DNA of 17,330 nucleotides, taken from contig JBAWWY010000033.1 of assembly GCA_037144355.1 (NCBI GenBank), forward strand, positions 1 through 17,330, given 5' to 3'. The first letter of the stretch is position 1, and each line of letters opens with the position of its first letter. Position numbers and translations under genes: made by a program. Source of the stretch: JBAWWY01 sp037144355. GTDB taxonomy: Bacteria > Bacillota > Clostridia > Peptostreptococcales > Anaerovoracaceae. Below, one piece after another: positions 1-7,330 of this stretch. The notes under the pieces were generated by a model that worked only from the letters and a program-made list of their open reading frames with translations, did not search any database and was not told the origin of the DNA.

Positions 1-34
1 GTGGCTTATTTCTTTCAAATTTAACTTTTGCCAT
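1..34 (-). CDS. tuf: Elongation factor Tu, N-terminal fragment (partial)
   Basis: Only the first 11 codons are inside the window. They read MAKVKFERNKP and then run off the left edge, which matches the start of bacterial EF-Tu (MAK.KFER.KPH). A GGAGA ribosome binding site lies just upstream of the ATG, and fusA ends 29 nt before it, the standard fusA-tuf order of the str operon. EF-Tu is the GTPase that delivers aminoacyl-tRNA to the ribosome. The GTPase motifs lie beyond the edge, so the identification rests on the start peptide plus context. Confidence 0.9.
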   Translation of the reverse strand, partial: MAKVKFERNKP

Positions 35-63
35 TTCTGTTCTCCTTTTCTTTAAATAAGTAC

Positions 64-2127
64 TTATTTATTAATTTTATCTACTAAATTATCAGGTAAT
101 TTTTCAAAGTGATCAAATTGCATTGAATAAACTCCACGACCTTGTGTTTTTGATCTTAGATCAGTTGCATAACCGAACATCTCTGAAAGTGGTACAAAAC
201 CTCTGATGGTTGTTGCTCCAGATCGCATTTCAGTTCCTTCGATCTTGCCTCTTCTCGAACTAATATCTCCAATAACGTCTCCCATGTAGTCTTCGGAAAC
301 AATTACTTCAACTTTGAAAATCGGTTCCAATAGTACAGGCTTAGCTTTTTTAGCAGCTTCCCTGAAGGCCATTGATGCACAGATTTTGAAAGCCATTTCC
401 GATGAATCGACTTCATGGTATGATCCATCATAAAGTTCAACTCCAACATCGACAACTTGATAACCTGCAAGAGGCCCATTTTGCATTGCCTCTTTAATGC
501 CTTCATCGATTTTACTGATGTATTCTCTTGGAATAGCACCACCGACGATTGCATTTTTAAATTCATATCCGGCGCCTGGATCTCTTGGGTAGATGTTGAT
601 TTTAACATGTCCATATTGACCCTTGCCGCCTGACTGCTTAACATATTTATGGTCCACATTGGATAACTGTGTAATAGTTTCCTTATATGAAACCTGTGGT
701 TTCCCAACATTAGCTTCAACTTTGAATTCTCGAAGCAGTCTATCTACAATGATTTCAAGGTGAAGCTCACCCATTCCGGCAATTATAGTCTGCCCAGTAT
801 CTTCATTTGTATAAGTTTTAAATGTTGGATCTTCTTCTGAAAGTTTGGAAAGCGCCAAACCCATTTTTTCCTGTCCTGCTTTTGTCTTAGGCTCAATAGC
901 TATTTCAATTACAGGATCTGGGAAGTCCATGGACTCAAGAATTATCTGTTGCTTTTCATCACATAATGTATCTCCGGTAGTTGTATCCTTTAGGCCTACT
1001 GCCGCAGCAATATCCCCTGAGAAAACTTCTTCGATATCTTCTCTGTGATTTGCATGCATTTGAAGAATTCTTCCGATTCTTTCTCTTTTTCCTTTAGTAG
1101 AATTCAACACATGTGAACCTGATTTCAAGCATCCTGAATAAACTCTAAAGAAAACTAGTTTGCCCACAAATGGGTCAACCATTATCTTGAAAGCCAGGGC
1201 CGAAAACGGTCCCTTGTCATCTGGATGTCTTTCATCCGCAACTTCAGTTCCAGGAGTTATTCCCTTAATGGCTGGAATATCCAATGGTGATGGCATATAG
1301 TCGACAACCGCATCCAGCAAAGGTTGTACCCCTTTGTTCTTATATGATGATCCACAGATTACTGGGATCATTTTTCCGGATAGGGTCATGGATCTTATTG
1401 CATCTTTGATTTCTTTTTTCGAAATCTCAGCACCTTCTAAATATTTAGTGAAGATTTCTTCATTGGCATCTGCTGCCGCTTCTATCAGGTTATGTCTCCA
1501 TTCCTCAGCTAATTCTTTCATGTCTTCTGGAATTTCAACAACTTCAACAACTTTACCCAAGTCATCCTTATGGATTTCTGCTCTCATTTCAACAAGGTCA
1601 ATAATCCCGGCAAATGTTTCTTCTTTTCCTATAGGTAGTTGGATTGGTACGGCGTTTGCCTTCAATCTGTCTTTGATCATGGCTACAACTCTGTAAAAGT
1701 CAGCGCCCATAATGTCCATTTTATTAATAAAGGCCATTCTAGGAACTCCGTACTTTTCAGCTTGTCTCCATACAGTTTCAGATTGTGGTTCTACTCCGCC
1801 TTTAGCACACATAACAGCTACAGCGCCGTCAAGTACTCTTAAAGATCTTTCTACTTCTACAGTAAAATCCACATGTCCCGGTGTATCGATAATATTGATT
1901 CTTGTGTCTTTCCACTGAGCTGTTGTTGCAGCAGAGGTAATAGTAATACCTCTTTCTTGTTCTTGCTCCATCCAATCCATTGTGGCTGCGCCTTCATGGA
2001 CCTCACCAAGCTTATGCGTTTTACCGGTATAAAACAAAATTCTTTCCGTAGTAGTAGTTTTGCCAGCGTCAATATGCGCCATTATACCGATGTTTCTTGT
2101 ATTCTCTAATGAATATTTTCTAGGCAT
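64..2127 (-). CDS. fusA: Translation elongation factor G (EF-G)
   Basis: A 687-residue translational GTPase that drives tRNA-mRNA translocation and, with ribosome recycling factor, splits ribosomes. The G domain shows the P-loop AHIDAGKTT (residues 17-25), DTPGH (81-85) and NKMD (135-138). Domain IV carries the GGKGQYGHV and YHEVDSSEMAF stretches typical of canonical EF-G. Length and motif order fit a standard housekeeping EF-G and not a tetracycline-protection protein or a diverged EF-G2. The ATG at 2127 has an AGGAGG site 6 nt upstream. It follows rpsG by 62 nt and precedes tuf by 29 nt, with no terminator seen, so it should be cotranscribed with the str operon. Nothing is missing from the catalytic motifs. 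Confidence 0.98.
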   Translation of the reverse strand: MPRKYSLENTRNIGIMAHIDAGKTTTTERILFYTGKTHKLGEVHEGAATMDWMEQEQERGITITSAATTAQWKDTRINIIDTPGHVDFTVEVERSLRVLDGAVAVMCAKGGVEPQSETVWRQAEKYGVPRMAFINKMDIMGADFYRVVAMIKDRLKANAVPIQLPIGKEETFAGIIDLVEMRAEIHKDDLGKVVEVVEIPEDMKELAEEWRHNLIEAAADANEEIFTKYLEGAEISKKEIKDAIRSMTLSGKMIPVICGSSYKNKGVQPLLDAVVDYMPSPLDIPAIKGITPGTEVADERHPDDKGPFSALAFKIMVDPFVGKLVFFRVYSGCLKSGSHVLNSTKGKRERIGRILQMHANHREDIEEVFSGDIAAAVGLKDTTTGDTLCDEKQQIILESMDFPDPVIEIAIEPKTKAGQEKMGLALSKLSEEDPTFKTYTNEDTGQTIIAGMGELHLEIIVDRLLREFKVEANVGKPQVSYKETITQLSNVDHKYVKQSGGKGQYGHVKINIYPRDPGAGYEFKNAIVGGAIPREYISKIDEGIKEAMQNGPLAGYQVVDVGVELYDGSYHEVDSSEMAFKICASMAFREAAKKAKPVLLEPIFKVEVIVSEDYMGDVIGDISSRRGKIEGTEMRSGATTIRGFVPLSEMFGYATDLRSKTQGRGVYSMQFDHFEKLPDNLVDKINK

Positions 2128-2189
2128 TCTAATCCTCCTCTCTCCAACAGTTCAGGACAATTAATTAATATGTCCTTTTCTCAAAGTTA

Positions 2190-2660
2190 TTACCACTTAA
2201 AATGTGCGAATGCTTTATTGGCTTCAGCCATCTTATGTGTGTCTTCTCTCTTCTTAACCGTTGAACCAGAGTTGTTTGAAGCATCAATTAACTCTTTGGC
2301 AAGTCTTTCGAACATGTATTTTTCGCCTCTTGCCCTTGTGTATTTTGTTAGCCATCTCAATGCAAGTGTTTGTCTTCTGTCGGATCTTACTTCAATTGGA
2401 ACCTGATAGTTCGCTCCGCCGACTCTTCTTGCTTTAACTTCAAGAACTGGCATAATGTTGCTCATAGCTTTTTCGAAAACTTCGATTGGCTCTGAACCCG
2501 TATTCTTCTTAATCATGTCAAAAGCATCATATACGATTGACTGAGCCACACCCTTTTTTCCATCTTGCATTATATTGTTTATTAGCTTTGCTATAACAAT
2601 ATTTCCGTAGATTGGATCAGGTAGTACGTCTCTTTTTGGTATGTTTCCTTTTCTAGGCAC
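2190..2660 (-). CDS. rpsG: 30S ribosomal protein S7
   Basis: A 156-residue S7, the usual length. S7 nucleates assembly of the 30S head on the 3' domain of 16S rRNA and lies near the E site. The diagnostic blocks are the start MPRKG, PVLEVKARRVGGANYQVP in the middle, and the C-terminal VKKREDTHKMAEANKAFAH. The start is a GTG at 2660, with a GAGGAGGG site upstream. No ATG gives the conserved MPRKG start. The 196-nt spacer from rpsL is unusually long for a str operon and holds a copy of the structured repeat (see 2762-2833). In E. coli this spacer is where S7 represses its own translation. Whether that applies here cannot be told from sequence. Confidence 0.98.
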   Translation of the reverse strand: MPRKGNIPKRDVLPDPIYGNIVIAKLINNIMQDGKKGVAQSIVYDAFDMIKKNTGSEPIEVFEKAMSNIMPVLEVKARRVGGANYQVPIEVRSDRRQTLALRWLTKYTRARGEKYMFERLAKELIDASNNSGSTVKKREDTHKMAEANKAFAHFKW

Positions 2661-2856
2661 TGCTCTTCCCTCCTCATAAACTTAACTGTTTATCGGTACT
2701 CGACATATGCTGTCGTGGTGCGCTGATACATAAATATATATCAATTCTCCTGCAATGAAAGTCAACAAATCATTGATTTGTGATTCCTATGCATAAGTCC
2801 GCCTAAAATTTGCTTGGCAAATTTGACGGGCTATTAGAGAGCACTTATAATCCGAT
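2661..2856 (-). other. rpsL-rpsG spacer with repeat and small hairpin
   Basis: This 196-nt gap in the str operon holds no convincing gene. Going downstream from the rpsL stop it contains the 72-nt structured repeat copy A, an AT-rich run, a short hairpin with stem CGACA/TGTCG and loop GCATA (about 2701-2716), and finally the rpsG ribosome binding site. A 13-codon ATG reading frame lies between the repeat and rpsG, but its best Shine-Dalgarno is about 15 nt away, so it is not called. No terminator with a U-run was seen, and read-through to rpsG is expected. Confidence 0.6.
2762..2833 (-). repeat. 72-nt two-hairpin repeat, copy A (in str operon)
   Basis: Read on the minus strand this begins TAGCCCGTCAAATTTGCC and aligns without gaps over 72 nt to the copies at 15735, 15820 and 17245. 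Hairpin 1 pairs CCGTC with GGCGG and AAATTTGC with GCAAATTT. Hairpin 2 is the inverted repeat ACAAATCA/TGATTTGT. Relative to the other copies several stem positions have changed in pairs: a T-A pair is C-G here, and a C-G pair is A-T. It is oriented with transcription and begins 23 nt after the rpsL stop codon. Confidence 0.85.
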
Positions 2857-3270
2857 TTACTTCTTTGGTCTCTTCGTTCCATATTTAGAACGAGATTGAT
2901 TTCTTTTAGCTACTCCTGCAGTATCAAGAGTTCCTCTTACAATGTGGTATCTAACACCAGGAAGGTCTTTTACTCTTCCGCCCCTGATAAGTACTACACT
3001 ATGTTCCTGAAGATTGTGACCAATTCCTGGAATATAGGCTGTTACTTCGATACCGTTGGTAAGTCTAACTCTGGCAACTTTTCTAAGCGCTGAGTTTGGT
3101 TTCTTAGGAGTGATTGTCTTTACAGCAGTACATACGCCTCTCTTTTGAGGTGAATTAAGATCTGATGACTTTCTTCGAAGTGAGTTCCAACCTTTTAACA
3201 AAGCCGGTGCTGTTGATTTTACCACTTCTCTTTTTCTTCCTTGTCTAACCAACTGATTAATTGTAGGCAT
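2857..3270 (-). CDS. rpsL: 30S ribosomal protein S12
   Basis: A 137-residue S12, part of the 30S decoding centre. It has PQKRGVC (41-47), TPKKPNSALRK (54-64) and the GGRVKDLPGVRYH loop, so the lysines whose mutation gives streptomycin resistance in other bacteria are present in the normal form. Compared with E. coli it carries the roughly 15-residue insertion before PQKRGVC seen in Firmicutes such as B. subtilis, which supports the taxonomic call. The ATG start has a GGAGG site 7 to 8 nt upstream. It is the second gene after the str promoter at 3607-3636, downstream of the L7Ae-like gene. Confidence 0.98.
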   Translation of the reverse strand: MPTINQLVRQGRKREVVKSTAPALLKGWNSLRRKSSDLNSPQKRGVCTAVKTITPKKPNSALRKVARVRLTNGIEVTAYIPGIGHNLQEHSVVLIRGGRVKDLPGVRYHIVRGTLDTAGVAKRNQSRSKYGTKRPKK

Positions 3271-3298
3271 TCTTTTTCCTCCTTTTTTTAAATTTATA

Positions 3299-3320
3299 TT
3301 TAATGCCTTTCGGCTTTAAA
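3299..3320 (-). other. Small GAAA-capped hairpin at the end of the L7Ae-like gene
   Basis: Minus-strand RNA can fold TTTAA-A-GCC-GAAA-GGC-A-TTAAA, a short stem with one A-A mismatch and a GNRA-type tetraloop, overlapping the stop codon of the L7Ae-like gene. No U-run follows, so it is unlikely to terminate. It could affect translation or stability at the junction, or be chance. Confidence 0.3.
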
Positions 3321-3564
3321 CCGTTTTTACAATACCTGCCGCTGCTGCCCCAACGCTTATATTGCATTGTTTCCCAAGTTTTTTCATTGATTCGACATAT
3401 GTGATTGACACTTCTTTTGAAATAGCAAGTTCTTCTATTTCCTTCGTCACAAAGGAATCTGCATCCTGAGCCAACATAACTTCCGATAATGCATCTTCAT
3501 GTAGAAGTTTCAAGGTCTGTTTAGTTCCCACTACTATGTTGCTGATATCTGATGTTTTTGGCAT
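3316..3564 (-). CDS. rplGB: L7Ae/L30e-family K-turn-binding protein (YbxF-like)
   Basis: An 82-residue small RNA-binding protein of the L7Ae family, equivalent in place and length to B. subtilis YbxF, which binds kink-turn RNA and associates with ribosomes. Diagnostic features are GTKQTLKLL near the N-terminus, MLAQDADS in the middle, and the C-terminal VESMKKLGKQC...VGAAAAGIV block. I chose the ATG at 3564 because GAGGAGG lies 8 nt upstream and the protein then begins MPKTSDISN. The open frame extends a further 11 codons upstream over this Shine-Dalgarno. It lies between rpoC and rpsL, as in many Firmicutes, and is the first gene after the str promoter. Confidence 0.93.
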   Translation of the reverse strand: MPKTSDISNIVVGTKQTLKLLHEDALSEVMLAQDADSFVTKEIEELAISKEVSITYVESMKKLGKQCNISVGAAAAGIVKTV

Positions 3565-3596
3565 AGGAAAAACCTCCTCAAACAAACGAAACAACA

Positions 3597-3626
3597 TTGA
3601 AGGTCAATTATAGCATCGACCCTCAA
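3597..3626. promoter_or_regulatory. Inverted repeat straddling the str -10 box
   Basis: TTGAGGGTC and GACCTTCAA (minus strand) are inverted arms matching at 8 of 9 positions, separated by 12 nt that contain the -10 hexamer. One arm lies in the -35/-10 spacer. The other covers the discriminator and the expected transcription start. Because the upstream arm is not transcribed, this is better read as a DNA operator than as an RNA hairpin. No binding protein is known to me. Chance is possible. Confidence 0.45.
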
Positions 3627-3636
3627 TATATGTCAA
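3607..3636 (-). promoter_or_regulatory. Sigma-A type promoter of the str operon
   Basis: Minus strand TTGACA, 18-nt spacer, TATAAT: both hexamers are perfect consensus, and the spacer ends in TGC, giving an extended -10. It lies in the 95-nt gap between the rpoC stop and the L7Ae-like gene, about 35 nt upstream of that gene's ribosome binding site end. This should drive the L7Ae-like gene, rpsL, rpsG, fusA and tuf independently of rpoBC read-through. Confidence 0.88.
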
Positions 3637-3659
3637 TTCAATTAGTTTACTACCAGTTC

Positions 3660-6600
3660 CTACAAATCTTCATCAAGCAATTCTGTTCCGCTTACACTTG
3701 TAGCATCGAATTCTGAAATCTGAGCAACTTCCTTCATCCCAGCCAAATCTAAGATGTCATCTTTGTCTTCTTCGATTTCGGATTTTGATTTGAAGTTTTG
3801 CATCATTTTAGTGTTGCCCTTGTAGTCCAGCTCAATGTCTCTATATCTTCTCATGCCGGTTCCCGCTGGAATAAGTTTCCCGATAATTACATTTTCCTTT
3901 AATCCAAGTAATTTATCACTCTTTCCTTTGATTGCTGCATCTGTCAATACCCTGGTAGTTTCTTGGAACGATGCTGCTGACAAGAACGAGTTAGTTGCAA
4001 GTGAAGCTTTTGTTATGCCAAGCAATGTTTTCTTGCCAATTGCTGGTTCTTCTTGCCTTGCTAAAGCTTCAATGTTCGCATCTTCGTATTCCTGCTTGCT
4101 GTAAAGTCCGCCTGGGAGAAGCAATGTGTCTCCAGATTCTTCAACCTTGTATTTGGATATCATCTGGCTTACTATTACCTCAATATGCTTGTCGTTGATG
4201 TCTACACCTTGTTGCTTGTATACCCTTTGAACTTCTTTAAGCAGGTATTGGTAAACTCCTTCAACTCCGTTAAGTCTCAATATGTCATGGGGATTTAGCG
4301 GTCCTTGGGTAATTCCATCACCAGCAGCAACGAAGTCGCCTTCTTTTACTCTGATTCTAGCTGCATAAGGAATAATGTATACCTTGTCTTCTTCCCCTCT
4401 GATTTTAATTTCTGTCTTGTTGTCTTTTCTTGGTTCTATTGAAATTACAGTTCCATCGTGCTCGCAGATTTCCGCAAGACCTTTTGGTTTTCTAGCTTCA
4501 AACAATTCTTCTACTCTTGGAAGACCATGTGTGATATCACTACCGGCTACTCCACCTGTATGGAATGTTCTCATTGTAAGCTGTGTTCCCGGTTCTCCGA
4601 TGGATTGCGCTGCTGTTATTCCCACAGCTTCTCCAATATTTACAGGTTCTCCTGTTGCAAGGTTCCTTCCATAACATTTTCCACATATTCCATAAACGGT
4701 TTCGCAATTCATTACGGATCTGATTTTTACTGTTTCGATTCCGCAGTTTTCAATTTTTTCAGCGGCATCCTCCATTATTTCATCTCCGGATTTTACAAGC
4801 AATTCCTTTGTTTTTGGATTGTATATGTCTTCGATGGATGTTCTTCCAACAATTCTCATTTTCAATGGCTCGATTATTTCCTTGCCATCGGCAAATGCTC
4901 TTATGTCAATTCCGCTTGTCGCTCCGCAATCTTCTTCTCTGACGATTACGTTATGACTTATATCTACCAGCCTTCTAGTCAGGTACCCGGAATCGGCAGT
5001 TCTAAGTGCTGTATCGGCAAGTCCCTTTCTAGCTCCGTTGGTCGAAATAAAGTATTCTAAAACGGAAAGGCCTTCTCTAAAGTTTGATGTGATCGGTATT
5101 TCTATAGTGTGCCCTGAAGCGTTGGCCATAAGTCCACGCATACCACCGATTTGCTTGATCTGGTTCTTGCTACCTCTGGCACCTGAATTGGCCATTACAA
5201 AAAGGTTGTTGAGCGGGCCTAAGGAATTCATCAATGCATCTGCAACTTCATCGGTTGCGCCAGTCCATGTTTCAATAACCGCTTCATATCTTTCGTTTTC
5301 AGACATGAAACCTTTTCTATAGGCCGCATGGTACTTTTCAACTTTTTCATTTGCAGTCTTGATGATTGCATCTTTTTCTTTTGGTATTTCCATATCTGAA
5401 ATACTTATTGTAATAGCTCCAATTGTTGAATAATGGAAGCCCATCTCTTTAATATTGTCTAGTATGCTTGCGGTTATGGTGTTTCCGTGAATTCTAAAGC
5501 ATCTGTCAATAATGTTACCAAGCTTTTTCTTGTCACAGAGACAATCAACTTCCAATGAATAAGGATCGCTCACCCTATCGGTTACATAACCCAGGTCTTG
5601 AGGGATTCTTTCGTTGAATATGAATCTTCCAACTGTGGATTCAACAAGTCTTCCTTGATCTTCCGCATAAAGTTTTCTTCTAACTTTTACTCTTGCATGA
5701 AGAGAAACTGCTTTTGTCCTGTATGCCATTAGGAGTTCGTCAAAGTCTGAGAATATTTTTCCATCCCCAAGTACAGTGGCTCCATTGGCCCTATCGCCTT
5801 CATGTGTAAGGTAGTAGCATCCAAGTATCATATCCTGTGTAGGAATTGTTATTGGAGTTCCATCCTTAGGTGCTAGGATATTATTTACCGACAGCATAAG
5901 GAATCTTGCTTCAGCTTGAGCTTCTACCGAAAGAGGCACATGCACAGCCATTTGATCTCCATCAAAGTCGGCATTGTATGCAGTACAAACTAGAGGATGC
6001 AGCTTGATTGCCTTACCTTCAACTAGTACTGGTTCAAATGCTTGAATTCCAAGTCTATGCAGAGTTGGAGCACGGTTTAGCAGAACTGGATGTTCCTTAA
6101 TGATTTCATCAAGTACGTCCCATACTTCTCCCTTTACCTTTTCAACCATTCTCTTTGCACTTTTTATATTGTGGGCAGAACCGTTTTCAACAAGTTTTTT
6201 CATTATAAACGGTTTGAATAATTCAAGAGCCATTTTCTTTGGTAGGCCGCATTGGTAGAATTTAAGTTCAGGTCCAACTACGATTACTGATCGTCCAGAG
6301 TAATCTACTCTCTTTCCCAGCAAGTTCTGTCTGAATCTACCCTGCTTCCCCTTCAACATGTCTGAAAGTGACTTAAGTGGTCTGCTTCCAGGACCTGTGA
6401 CAGGTCTTCCTCTTCTTCCATTGTCTATAAGAGCATCTACTGCTTCTTGGAGCATTCTTTTTTCATTTCTCACAATGATATCAGGAGCAGCTAAGTCTAA
6501 TAGTCTTTTCAGTCTATTATTTCTGTTTATTACTCTTCTATACAAGTCGTTCAAATCCGATGTTGCAAATCTTCCGCCATCCAGCTGTACCATTGGTCTA

Positions 6601-7313
6601 AGGTCTGGTGGAATAACTGGAACAACTTCAAGAATCATCCATTCTGGTTTATTGCCGGAGGTCTTCAATGCTTCAATAACTTCAAGCCTTCTGACAATTC
6701 TAATTTTCTTTTGTCCAGCGCTTTCCTTCAACTTTTTTCTCATATCAGCTGAAAGCTCAACCAAGTCAATATTGGCAAGGAGTTCTCTGACAGCTTCTGC
6801 TCCCATGGCAGCTTTGAAGCTGCTTCCGAATTTATCCTTGGCTTCCCTGTATTGCTGTTCAGTCAATATTTCCTTGTAAGCAAACCCAGTGTTGCCTGGA
6901 TCAAGCACTATATATGCAGCGAAATACAAAACCTTCTCCAAATTTCTTGGAGAAATGTCAAGTATCAGGCCCATTCTACTTGGAATTCCTTTGAAGTACC
7001 AAATGTGGGATACGGGTGCAGCAAGCTCGATGTGTCCCATTCTTTCTCTTCTTACTTTTGCCTTGGTTACTTCAACTCCGCATCTGTCGCAGACTATTCC
7101 TTTATATCTAATTCTTTTATATTTTCCACAATGGCATTCCCAGTCCTTGGTCGGCCCGAAAATCTTCTCGCAGAACAAGCCTTCTTTTTCTGGCTTTAAA
7201 GTTCTATAGTTGATTGTTTCAGGTTTTTTAACTTCACCCTTTGACCAGCTTCTGATTTTCTCTGTTGAAGCCAGACTAATTTCCAACGATTCAAAATTAT
7301 TTAATTCGTACAA
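3660..7313 (-). CDS. rpoC: DNA-directed RNA polymerase beta-prime subunit
   Basis: A 1217-residue beta-prime subunit, close in length to B. subtilis RpoC. The N-terminal zinc site has C60, C62, C75 and C78. The active-site magnesium loop NADFDGD is at residues 447-453. Downstream are the bridge-helix and trigger-loop blocks, including SGARGS, MRGLMA, GEPGTQLTMRTFHTGG and the SFLSAASFQETTRVLT stretch near the end. A second zinc cluster uses CGATSG, NCETVYGICGKC. The start is a TTG at 7313; an in-frame TGA lies 9 nt upstream and excludes any longer form, and MYELNNFE aligns with B. subtilis RpoC. Only 17 nt separate it from the rpoB stop. The C-terminal tail past the conserved core is acidic and short. 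All catalytic residues are intact. Confidence 0.98.
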   Translation of the reverse strand: MYELNNFESLEISLASTEKIRSWSKGEVKKPETINYRTLKPEKEGLFCEKIFGPTKDWECHCGKYKRIRYKGIVCDRCGVEVTKAKVRRERMGHIELAAPVSHIWYFKGIPSRMGLILDISPRNLEKVLYFAAYIVLDPGNTGFAYKEILTEQQYREAKDKFGSSFKAAMGAEAVRELLANIDLVELSADMRKKLKESAGQKKIRIVRRLEVIEALKTSGNKPEWMILEVVPVIPPDLRPMVQLDGGRFATSDLNDLYRRVINRNNRLKRLLDLAAPDIIVRNEKRMLQEAVDALIDNGRRGRPVTGPGSRPLKSLSDMLKGKQGRFRQNLLGKRVDYSGRSVIVVGPELKFYQCGLPKKMALELFKPFIMKKLVENGSAHNIKSAKRMVEKVKGEVWDVLDEIIKEHPVLLNRAPTLHRLGIQAFEPVLVEGKAIKLHPLVCTAYNADFDGDQMAVHVPLSVEAQAEARFLMLSVNNILAPKDGTPITIPTQDMILGCYYLTHEGDRANGATVLGDGKIFSDFDELLMAYRTKAVSLHARVKVRRKLYAEDQGRLVESTVGRFIFNERIPQDLGYVTDRVSDPYSLEVDCLCDKKKLGNIIDRCFRIHGNTITASILDNIKEMGFHYSTIGAITISISDMEIPKEKDAIIKTANEKVEKYHAAYRKGFMSENERYEAVIETWTGATDEVADALMNSLGPLNNLFVMANSGARGSKNQIKQIGGMRGLMANASGHTIEIPITSNFREGLSVLEYFISTNGARKGLADTALRTADSGYLTRRLVDISHNVIVREEDCGATSGIDIRAFADGKEIIEPLKMRIVGRTSIEDIYNPKTKELLVKSGDEIMEDAAEKIENCGIETVKIRSVMNCETVYGICGKCYGRNLATGEPVNIGEAVGITAAQSIGEPGTQLTMRTFHTGGVAGSDITHGLPRVEELFEARKPKGLAEICEHDGTVISIEPRKDNKTEIKIRGEEDKVYIIPYAARIRVKEGDFVAAGDGITQGPLNPHDILRLNGVEGVYQYLLKEVQRVYKQQGVDINDKHIEVIVSQMISKYKVEESGDTLLLPGGLYSKQEYEDANIEALARQEEPAIGKKTLLGITKASLATNSFLSAASFQETTRVLTDAAIKGKSDKLLGLKENVIIGKLIPAGTGMRRYRDIELDYKGNTKMMQNFKSKSEIEEDKDDILDLAGMKEVAQISEFDATSVSGTELLDEDL

Positions 7314-7330
7314 GGAGGTTCACATCCTTC

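Noticed and set aside
2690..2735. 13-codon leader peptide between the repeat and rpsG
   Set aside because: Shine-Dalgarno is about 15 nt from the ATG, the peptide has no regulatory codon run, and the frame is too short to distinguish from chance.
4458..5060. 200-codon plus-strand frame opposite rpoC
   Set aside because: Lies antisense to a conserved part of rpoC, cysteine- and serine-rich as expected from reverse-complement coding sequence, with no ribosome binding site or family match.
6358..6879. 173-codon plus-strand frame opposite rpoC
   Set aside because: Antisense shadow of the rpoC coding region; hydrophobic leucine/serine composition comes from the complementary strand.
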